Of a DNA stretch of 64,000 nucleotides, positions 22,301 to 34,100 are shown in pieces (positions within the stretch are counted from its first letter, which is position 1; every line of letters begins with the position of its first letter). Position numbers and translations under genes: made by a program. The notes under the pieces were generated by a model. It ran no database searches and was not told the DNA's origin. It saw nothing but the letters and a program-made list of their open reading frames with translations. The DNA is from Apostichopus japonicus (lineage: Eukaryota; Echinodermata; Holothuroidea; Aspidochirotida; Stichopodidae), in the NCBI RefSeq assembly GCF_037975245.1, contig NC_092575.1:4705501-4769500 (forward strand), given 5' to 3'.

Positions 22301-25300
22301 TAACTGTAATTTATAGCTACTTTTTGTGTTGGGTTATAGCTCTGTGGCACTTTGACAAAGCAATGTAATATTCAAACATAATTGAATAGCTCCCCAATCT
22401 AGCTAAGAGATTTAGGTAAACCTTGGCAAATCCTCCCCTTAAGTATTTACAAGTTTCATTGTACCTGGTGCAATTCCAGGAGACTACAATAACCAATTGC
22501 ATTTCCTGGTGCATCTTTATCAACAAACTTGGTATGGTAAAGCAATCTATATATACAATTCACTTAAATGTGGAAACATATTCACTAAAATACTAAACAT
22601 ACTTTCATCAATACTAAAACATACTTTCATCATTACTAAAACCATACTTTCATCCATAGTTACAGGGCATTATCATCTAACTTCTGTTCCCTTACTGTAG
22701 GTATATAAGAAAAACTCTTAAGTGTGGATGAGTATTGGCAACATACTTTCATCCATACTCACCATGTATTGTCCTTTAAATTCTGCTCCTCTCACTGACG
22801 TTATCTATACAGTACACTTAATACGAATGAGCATTAGCTTGAATGCTTATACATACTTTCATCCATATACTTACCATGTATTGTCCTTTGAATTCTGCTC
22901 CTCTCACTGAGGTTATCTATACAATACACTTAATATGGATGAGCATTCATTTGAATGCTTAAACATACTTTCATCCATACTTACCAGGCATTATCATCTG
23001 AATTCTGCTCCTCTCACTGAGGTTATCCATACAATACACTTAATACTGACGAGCATTCCCTTGAATACTAAACATACTTTCATCCACATACTTACCATGT
23101 ATTGTCCTTTGAATTCTGCTCCTCTCACTGAGGTTATCAATACAATACACTTAATATGGATGAGCATTCACTTGCATGCTTAACCATACTTTCATCCATA
23201 CTTTCATTCATACTTACCAGGCATTATCATCTGAATTCTGCTCCCATCGCTGACATCCACGTTGGTGAAGACCGTATTGTCTTGTCTCGTCTCATTACAG
23301 GAAAGATCTTGAGGGTCAGCCGTGCAGTTCACCGGTGGTGACGTAGTTGTCTCAACCATTTGGTAGACGGCGACACCGGACAACACCGCAGCACCAGTGT
23401 TATAACCGGGGTTTCCGGATCGCGAAGACTGAACCGGATCGGCCTCGTATAACCTGGTTACCCGATCGGAAACGACCGAAGGCAGATATGTGAACGTTGT
23501 CCGGAATCTCTGAGTGACTGACCTAACTTCCCTCTGTACAGCTGGATCGTCTGTATCGGAGTCATTACCCACAGACGATGTCGTCGTCATCATTGGTATA
23601 GGGGTATTGGTGACCGTGGAGTTGTCATCGTTGAAAGAAGTCGACGGTTGCCGGTCGGTGACCGTCGTGTCTGGAGTCACGGTCGGTGAAGTGGCAGGAG
23701 GTGTGGTCAGCCCTGCTGGACTTGTAGTCAAGATCTGGGTGGTGGGTGCAGGAGTTGTACCTTCCGTTGGACTGGCTGTAATAGGCGGGAAAGTTTCATC
23801 TGTTTCTAGAGACACCAGTATGTCATCAAAGTCTGTGACCAATTCGGTCGCTGTGAAGGTAGAATTGGCGTCGACATCTCGGGGTGTGACGGTACTACTT
23901 ACGGACACTATGGTCGCCTCCGTTTCCGGGAAGGGTGGCGGCGTGATGAAAGTGGTGTCGTCGGTCGGTTCTGGGATAGACGTGGTCTCGGGAAGCGGTA
24001 CAGAACCGAGTAGAATGGTGACGTCCACGGAGACAACTGCACTACCACGCCAGAAGAGTTGGTAGTCAACATCCAGTACCACGTTGTCGCAATCCTTGGT
24101 GTCGTCGTTCAGCGTGGGTGTCGGCGGTACGGTGAAGCCGTCGTCCCATTCACACCTGGTCGAGGTACCGCCTTCCTCTTCTCCATCCTCCGTGCTACCT
24201 GCCTCCTTGAATAACTCTGTCTGCGTGGCGTTCGGCAAGGACTCTGACTGAGATCTGAGATACGACTCGACCCCCTGACCTAGACAGAGATAACTCACGC
24301 TCGTGCCCGCGATGGTCGCTTGCCCGTACCCCGCGATCACTCGCGGGACCGCGGGACAGGGCGGATAGGAGGTGGCAGACGGTTGCAGGTACCACCGGGC
24401 GCTGAATGGGGTGTAATCGGCGCAGCTGGACGGTTCCAACAGCTTGGTGCATTCGCTGTAACTGTCCTCTTGAAACTTGACTACGGCCGAGTGATGACAA
24501 TCGCCCTGGAGGGCAACCGCGGGTAGGGTGAGGTACCCGCGGAGATTTCCATCGTACATCAGCTCGACGGGATACCCGTTGCGATACCCGACAGAGCCAA
24601 AGTTTTCGTCAAAATCCAGTTCACGGGAGGACGTATCCTCAAAGCTGGTGGTCATCGGTAGGACTGTCTGCGATTTGAACGAATTGAACGAGGAGATGTC
24701 CTTCAGGCCGACGATGGTGTTGTAATAGAGACCCAGATGAGGACTGTTGGAGACCTGAACGCAGAGAAACGGCCACCAGTCCGATCGATAGAGGGATGCG
24801 GAATCGCAGAGGTAGTCGGGCAAGGCCGAAAAGTCACCACCTTCGACCCCCTCCGTGCAGGTGAATAGGCTTATGTCCACTTCAGAGCAATCCTGGAATA
24901 TGATAAATGAAAAAACATTTTTTTCTGTTAAAGCTGTCTTACCTGAAAAAGTAGAAACGACGGATAAAAATTTAGCATTTTTTATTTATTACTTCCATGT
25001 GAGAAATCCTTTAAGGAAAAGTGCAATAACCAGTACAAATCTTATTATTATAAAATATAATAATATTGTTAAAATTAGCGCAAACTGCACGCCTTTTTAA
25101 AAGAATAAGCGAGTTACACTGCAATACTTATCAATCAAATCAAACGGTGACTCCTGCTTTTAGATATGTATTCAGGTCTTTTAGTGAATAAGAGGTAATC
25201 GTAAGAAGAGGTAGAACTAAAAAAGACGTTTATTGGCTTCATATGAACGATATCTCTCTTACCATATCACAGCAACAGTCTGTATCACATTTGCTCTCAT

Positions 25301-28111
25301 AAAGATCGCAAGGACAAGGCGAGACTTCTACATATGCTGGGTTTAATAGCTCCGTCTCCTGAAGTCCCAAGAAAGCGCCTGCATAAGATATGTTGCCATA
25401 GCGATGAAACAATGCATTATCCCGTCAGTCAGCATAACCATACCATACTTAATAACCTGCTCAATGAGATGCATGGATGGGGGGGGAGGGGTGAAGAGGG
25501 GCCCTAGAGGCGAGTATGCATAGATATTGAGATTACTACCATAATAGCAGTGTATAAGAACACAAGATATATGTAAAAGGACATATGTGAAACATGCTAA
25601 AAGTGTGTCCACTGTATTCCATGATACAATCAAATTGATACGTTTTAGGACCAAAAAACATTTCATCAGGAGACCCTGTATCACGCCAGTGATGGACGTC
25701 AAATTGAAGAACGTTTGGAAAGACTGTTATGGGAACATTACATTTATGCATAAATCTAAACCAGCTTTTATGATTCGATCTTATTCTGACGACTGTTATC
25801 CTTAACATATGTATTATACTACGATTCTTCCCTTAAATACATCGTGACTTGCAATGTAAAGATCACCAGTATATATGGTGAAGTTCCTACCTGGAATGGC
25901 CGAAGCATTCAAAGGTCGAACAGGTTCGACCTCTGACAGGATAACCAGGGCATCGGAGGCGTTGGTGTACTTGGGACTCGAGTTGACATCGTACGCAGCG
26001 CAACATGTGAGCACCAGGGCGCCCTTGTGGGAACCGTAGAGTGATTTTAGCTGGGCATGAACGACCTTGAACACTTCACCCTCCTAAAGAAATGAACAAT
26101 TTAATACAAAATTATGCATTTTAAATGAAGGAAGGAATGGATGGATGATTACATGAATGAATGGAACTATGAGTGAGTGAGTGAATGTAAGAATGAATGA
26201 ATGGGTGAGTGAATGACTGAATGAATGAGGGAGTGAATGAGTCAATGAATTAATGAGTGAATGTAAGAATGAGTTAGTGAGTGAGTGAGTGAGTGAGTGA
26301 GTGAGTGAGTGAGTGAGTGAGTGAGTGAGTGAGTGAGTGAGTGAGTGAGTGAAAGAATGACTGAATGAATGAGTGAATGAACGAGTGAATGAGTGAATGA
26401 ATGAGTGAATGAATGAATGAATGAATGGAAGAATGAAGGCTTGAATGCATGAGTGAATGAATGAGTGAGTGAATGACTGAATGAAAGAGTAAATGAATGA
26501 ATGGATGGATGAATTGATGAATGAATCAATGAATAAACGAACGAACGAACGAACGAACGAACGAACGAACGAACGAACGAACGAACGAACGAACGAACGA
26601 ACGAACGAACGAACGAACGAACGAACGAATAAAAAGATACTTTCAATAAAAAAGAACACAGATTATGTTAAAGAATACTACAGGGAAACCTTTATACAGC
26701 CTTTTGAGCATTGTTAATAACTTCTGGCATTTTTACCAAATCTCCTCAGTTTCAGTTAAAATATGTTAGCAATTGATCACAACAAGGCGTACATATTAAT
26801 CAAAGGAACTTTAATTTACAAGTACACAATGAATACCATTCAATCCAAGAATTTCATTGTCCCAAACAGTTCAACATATATATTTTTGGTAATATGAAAA
26901 AGCATATCCGAAATTTAAGAACCTTTCCTTCAATTTTTTTTTAAATGAAAGTGGATTACTGCAGCTAACAAAACTGAATTATTATGAAATATTAGAATCA
27001 AATATGGTCAATTTGTGTTATACCAAATCCCAAATAAAACACTGCTTTAAGATGGGGCCATACTTTTGCACAAGCATAAGATGCTGACAACACTGCTTCT
27101 CTTGGGCAAATTGCATCAGGTTATGAGTAACGATAAGCAATCAATTTCTAACACTTGCTGATCAAAATCTGTCTGTCTAATTTCTCGTTTGGGGTCCAAA
27201 AAGTAAAGAACAAAAGAAGGAAATACAAATCACAGTATAATGACTTTGATGCATTGTTTGGACAAACCTGAAATACAAATTCTGAAGTGAGGAGTGTCCA
27301 GGGAGATATCTGTGTGATGTTGGGAGCGTCAGACACCGGACTCGCCTCCGTGGTAGGACACGTTGAATTAGCGTCCGTCGGGCATGGCGCTGTTGTCAGA
27401 GAAGAAATATCAGGAAAATAATAACTTTAAACACATTTATTAGCTGGGATGAGTTATATCAGGATATTGGTGAGTGCATACTCATCTTGCATAAACTTAA
27501 AAAGGCTTGATTCACATGGGGGACCAAAGTAGCCAAAAAGTTATCTGCATTTGAGAATCCTCCAAAATTTAGACCAGTCCTAAGAAGGAAGTTATATCAT
27601 ATTATCTAAAGGTTTGCTTTTCTTTCTACTGCATACCACGAATGATAAAATTAAAAAGAGTTTAATACTCTACCTGTTACTTTATGACTTTGCTAGAAGA
27701 AGGGACTCCACCAATAACTGGGTCTGACTTGTCAGAGCTATTTCAGGTATATGCTGCATTTGCCATACTAATTTGCTGGGTGTGTGAATCTCACATGATC
27801 ATAAAAATTTAAGCATATATCCATTTTCTTTCCCCTCTCGAAAAGTCATCATTTCCCGTTAGTTAATTAATTACAGAAATCTATATATATCTATTTATAT
27901 ATATATAGGTTGAGACTAGTGGAACACTAGTAGTTGTTACTGAGAGTTTCACGTATTCAGCGATCATCAGAAAACTCTGATGATGGCTCAACATGTGAAA
28001 CTCTGAGTAACAACAACTAGTGTTCCACTAGTCACAACTAGTCTCAACCTATATTCCATCCTGTCCACCGGACATAGGGCACTCTGCACCAAGATAGACG
28101 CAAACCAACCA

Positions 28112-28149
<38 letters not shown>

Positions 28150-31100
28150 CTTCTTTTAACTATCTAAACTGCACGCCAAGTAGTTATTATTTGATTTAGA
28201 AGAAAACTTTTGTTTTATAAACTCACTCGCAAATGTTGGTGATTGAGTGGTTACTCCAGATGGTTGCTCAAATACGCAGGAGGGGTTGTCGATAGTGTCT
28301 TGGGCAAATTCTGTGGTGTTGACCGGCACCAGGTTGCAAACGAATGTTATGTCACCTTCATTAGGCCGCAGAGTGTCAGAGAGGACCAGGTAAGCTGAGA
28401 AAGTCGGTGTGCGAACGTTAGAGACCGTCGGCACCAGTTGAACTGACCCAGAGTCTAAAACAAATGTGGCTTCCGGTCCTTCGATAACACACACAAAAAA
28501 AGAGGGCAAATATTGCATAATACAAATTTGTCCAACGCTAGTGTCATTTCTTTTGCATAGCAATACAATACACATGGATTGTAAATTCTAAAACAACACA
28601 TTTTTACTTTCACAGCAAGGCTAGTCTCCTCTAGATAGATAAAATACAAAGAACTGCAAGAGATATTTGATTTCCAGATAGATATACCTACCTTACTTAT
28701 GTTTTGCAAAAATGATTCACCCAGTTCTTATGCAAACTTTCTTATTTCTTTTAGTAAACATTTTCTGGCATTGAAACTTCACAAGATATTCAATAAATGA
28801 CTTTAAAAAGGAGAATAATAAATTTGAAAAGATAATTACCTGCAGATGTAGATGGTACATACTGGTTACCCTGAGTTGAGTTGGCCATGCAAGCCACAAG
28901 CACAACCGAGCCATACCTTCTGATACTGTAGCGCATCTAAAGTCAAGAAAAAATACAAGGTTTTCTACTCATAAAAATACATAAAAAAGTTAGATTTTTG
29001 ACTGAATACTCTTTTTAATAATAATAATAATAATATTTAGGATTTATAAAGCGCAGACATACCCACCGAAAACGGTGCTCAAGGCGCATCACAATATTAC
29101 CCTGGTCAACGATAACCTGTCAAACATAGAGACAATCCCTCCACATGGTAGTAGCTAAACAGTGCCCAGCTGACAGTTTATCTCCCAGATCCCCCCCCCC
29201 CTCTCCATTTATACACCTGGGTGAAGAGAGGCAATAGAGATTAAGTGCTTTGCCCAAGGACACAACCATCTGGCCAAGACTCGAACCTGCAATCCTTATA
29301 TCACAACAAATTCACCAAAACACTGACTTTACAAGTATTTACGACTTTGACCTCTGGTGACCTCAGATGAGATTGACCAACACATAAAGAATAGGTTTCC
29401 AATACTCACTGTACATACATATCAGCGCACACCAAATCATCAACATCGCACAGATTCCTTTTTGCCTATGGCAAGGAATCGATACCACGGATCATTTTTA
29501 AATCACATCATATCGCAGTTTTCTTAAATCTTTATTTAATTTTCAATTTTTACCGTCACACTATCCATCCCTGGAGAGACCACTTCGTCATCGAAAGACA
29601 CCCAAAGAGATAAGTTAGCTGCGGAGAGAGAAAAACATTCATTTAAAACTTACATATTGTGACATTTCTCGGGGGATACATATAAAACATCATTACTTAA
29701 GTCTGTAATTTGAACAAGTAGACAATATTCTTAGAGTTATTTCTATAGCTCTTGCATTAATTAAAATATTAAACCTGGTCTGTATTTTGACAACTAAATC
29801 TAGTCCAATGATACTTCAATATCCCTTGTTTCAAAGTTCAAACTGTAATTTAATTATTGTGCAACATACAGTAACATTAACCAAGCCCAGTACAGGTTAC
29901 ATGCAGATTTCAAATTTTCAAATTTGATAAATAAATTGTGAAAAATATTTTGATGATTTTAAAATATCAACACCTATCAGGGAGGACCTGTCTCTCTCTC
30001 TGAGTAACCTATTCTTTGATATAAATACAACATCTTCCTCATGGGCATAGCAAACTTTGGTTAATGTAGAGCAAACTCCTTCACCCTCCTAACCCCTGCC
30101 GCATCCCATTAGATACTTCTTGGAATCAAGAGAGTATGAAATTGGGCCCAATGCAAGGATGCTTTACTACTTGAGCCTTGTCTTCACAGGGTTTGTGTGC
30201 ATTATGCTCCCACCTTTACCAACCCCCTACCACCCCCTGCCCTCCTTTCACCTCCTGACACAAAACACAATCTTTTTTATCTGTGGCTCAACATATCCTT
30301 CATTTATATTAGTCACACTCACCATCCACAACTCCCACAATGGCACAGGATACGATCACGTCGTAAGAGTCGACCGGTTCACTGAAATTAAAACATTTAA
30401 GAACTTTAGGTAAATTGCATCATGTGATATGTGTGAAAAAAACTAAACTGAAAATATCTCTTACAAGTGTTTAACATCAATTGGTGGGTTTCATACAAGA
30501 CCAATTTGTTTTCAAGAACAAATTTTGGTTCAATAAAACTCTGCTATTATAGAAATTAGCTTTCCAGCTACATCACATTCTAGTCAAGATACCTTGTTTT
30601 CTTTGGTCTCTTAAAACTTTTCTATCCTCTCCGTCAATGTGAAAATCCTGTATTTAAGTAAGCTGAATATTAATGTAACGTTCATTATTGTTTAAGTGAA
30701 GAACCCTACATTTTGTTCAGGACTGAATCAAACACTTTTTTGCCTGCCTTTATTTCACTTCCTGCAAGATTCACTTAAAAGGATATGAAATGGAAATGGG
30801 GAGAAGAATATGAAATGTCTGAATGAATGATCATCAAAAGCATTCAAGCTTTTCCTCCGACGATGTGATTTTTACATGTCACCTTTCTCTTGAGATCGTT
30901 ACGACAAATTACAAACGACAGGAAATATTGCCATGTAAATAAATAACCTGCTTACTGCAAGGTTCGTCTGAACAATTGTTTTTGGTTTATGAGAATCCTT
31001 CAAGTTCCCCTCACCTGAGTTTAACTTTCACAGTGCTGGTCTTAATGGCTTCTGCATACGGCACTTGAATAACTGGGTCACAAAAGCTGACAATTGGACT

Positions 31101-34100
31101 TTTCTTCACGACCACGAAGCTGTTAAAATGAAGAGAGTGGTACCTTATAAGTATGACTACTACCTCGAACTAAACTTTAAGAGTAAACGTGAAAGCAAGA
31201 ATAAGCTCACAAGAGCTGGTGCATGTGATTTGAAATAAAAATCTCCATATGTATTTTTTTGCTTTAAGATTAATAATATTGTTGAACACCCGCATGACAA
31301 AAATGTCAACAAAAAGAAAAACTAATATATTTTAACCATTTTAAGTAAGAGCAAAAAGCAAAAGGGCAGAGCTGACGCACTCAAATCTCAAACTGATTAA
31401 TAAAACTCATGGAAATGAAAGAAAAGCTCTGATGATCTACACTTCAGACTAGGACTCAGTGAATAATTTATCTGGCATCGCAAAACGTCTATGCAAAAAT
31501 GCTATGTAAAATTTTGGTCAAATTGCATATATAGTCCAAGAATGCATAAGAGATTTATCATGTACACAGGAAAACAGTGTATTTTACAAAAGACAAAGTT
31601 GAGAGCATTTCAAAACTGCTACACACAAAAATTTGAACACTAAATTATATGTCTGGGACTGAAACAATAAAAACTTTTCTTCACTTACATTTGACCCACC
31701 CCTCTCCCCCCCCCCCCCCACTTGATGTTTGTCAACATAACAAAGAAATCAAGATAGTGTGTCTGGCTTAGAAGGGGAGATCCTGCTACAGACTTATACA
31801 TACATTTAACAACTACTGTAATACCAGTATAATATACAAGCAGCTTTTCTAAGAGCTCTTGCCTAATCTAAGAGCTATTGCCAAATCTTGGAAACTGTAT
31901 TAAATCACAAAGCCAGATCATGTCAATCATGAAGGCTGTTTAGTACCTGCACAGTAACAACATTTGGAGCTATCAAAGTCGATGAAAATAAACTTACCCA
32001 GTTGGTCCCTGGGATGTAGTAAAGTTAAAGTAATTGGTGCTATCCCCAGGCATCATTGTACTTTCTCCACTACACTGAACCTCTATAACACGCCCCTGTT
32101 CGGATACACTGTGATGTTAATAATAATGATAATAATCAGCAGTTATTCTTACAAGGCTTAAGCGACCACAAATGTGGGAGAAACCAGCAAGGGCTTATGG
32201 ATCACAACTTACATGTCGGGAGGCTTCCAATTCAACATTTTAACTCAATTTGGAATCTTTTCAATTTAGGAAGTCATTTCAGATGGGGAAAACTGTAGAT
32301 TGCTCTTGGCTGAAAAACCCAGCTTACTATGACCCGGCCGGGAATCGAACCCGGAACCTCCCGATTTCTAAGCCTCATTGCTTCAAATGCCATTGCTTTT
32401 ATCCACTCAGCCACAGCACTGGATGTTAAAACAGATGATATTTGTTTCAAGTTCTTCATTTATAGCTCAGCAGATATTATTTATGTTTATACATATATAC
32501 GAGACATAACAAGTTCAGTCCAATGTAACTAACTACCATGGAAAACCAACTCAATGTAACCATCCACTTACAGTACTGTAAGTACTATGAGTTGAGTGAC
32601 TTATAAAACATCCTTCACAATGATGTACTATGTCAGAAACACAGCTTGCTTTGTAAAACATTCTCTCAAATGATTTTAGTACAGCACATGGTAAATATTT
32701 TGGAAGCATGGTTGCTACGCAATACCCGATCACTTTATTCCCTGTGCAACTGAAAACATGCATAAGCAATAGTTAGAGACATAAATGAGGGTGTTTTGTT
32801 TTGAAGGACGAATACCGAAGCGTATGTGGCTAGTTAGAATTTCTGCAACAGCTCTAGAACTAAGAAAAATGCAAATGGTAGCAATTTTTCAGACAGCTTT
32901 GTCAAATGACACACCTTATTTACATAGCAAAACAGCTGTTAATTAGTAAAGCCAATTTCAGCATGTTCATGGAACATTGCTATCTGTTTTTTTGTTTTGT
33001 TTTTTTAAACCTACTTGAAGAAAATATCTGCCTGCAGCTCCCCTCTGGGTAGCACCTCGTCTACAAATTCAATGACGGCATCCCCAGGATGGTACGGTGT
33101 TACAGTAACGCATGACACCAACACCTGTGGGTGGTAAATGGGTTTGATATGCTAATCAGTTAATTATTTCTCACAGCAACCAGGGCTATGTGAGATGCCT
33201 GATATGTAGCTTTTGACAATAACAATTTTGCTGACAAGAAGACAAGCCAATTCACTTATCAGTAGGATGAATCATTATTTAGCAGAGTACTAGAAACTTA
33301 AATGGATTCAAACAATCATGACTTTGAACACATTGAAAAAAAGTTTTGCACACATGTATATGTCAATTTATGACCAGGCCTAGAATTTCACAGCCCTAGT
33401 CTGTTACTGAGAAGAAGAAAAAAGAAGAAAGATGAAAATTGCTAAAAACATCTGGCCAAAATCAAGTTTCCACAAAAATGTTGCAGAATTACAACACACA
33501 TCAGATACTGTACATAGAGGCTTATGGCAGTAGCCTAATAATATGCTGATAATAATCAGTAATACAGGGTTTATATTAGGTACAGAAATCATACCGATTT
33601 CTTACTGAAAATTACTGTAATAACCCAAAATGTCATGTATTTATTTTCTTAATGCCTACTGGCATTGAAAGTGCCTATTATTTTAATTCTTGGTGGGGCT
33701 TATTCGCAGGGCAACCCTGCGAATAGCCAGACACATACACTTTATTCACAGGGCAGCCCTGCGAATAGCCGGACACAAGTATCTTATTCACAGGGCAGCC
33801 ATGCGAATAGCCAGACACATACAAGCTTATTCGCAGCCTGCAGGGCAGCCCTGTGAATAGCCAGACACAAGCATCTTATTTGCAGGGCTGCCCTGCGAAT
33901 AGCCAGACACATACACCTTATTCACAGGGCAGCCTTAGACTGGGTTAACGGGCTCAGTAATTTTTGGGGCTATTCGAGTTTGCTTTTGGGCACCAGCTAT
34001 CTCTTTGAGAGTCTTAATTGGGAGCCTCTATATTTTAAGGAATTTATTGGCCTTTGGGATTCGTATCTTAATGCTGTTAGGGTTGGTTTTGGGAGCCTAT

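Noticed and set aside
23514-24065. Plus-strand open frame of 183 codons
   Set aside because: It is antisense to TCTN2 exon 13, whose frame is confirmed by homology and phase; the open antisense frame follows from its codon use.
26084-26659. Open frame of 191 codons rich in FVRS and HSLT repeats
   Set aside because: It is the translation of the tetranucleotide array and has no other content.
32329-32421. Possible tRNA gene
   Set aside because: A- and B-box-like sequences are present but the stem pairing and anticodon are not convincing and SINE-like sequence follows; called a SINE.
33699-33935. Possible CRISPR-like array
   Set aside because: Regular spaced palindromes, but the units are near-identical throughout with no unique spacers, in an intron of an animal gene.
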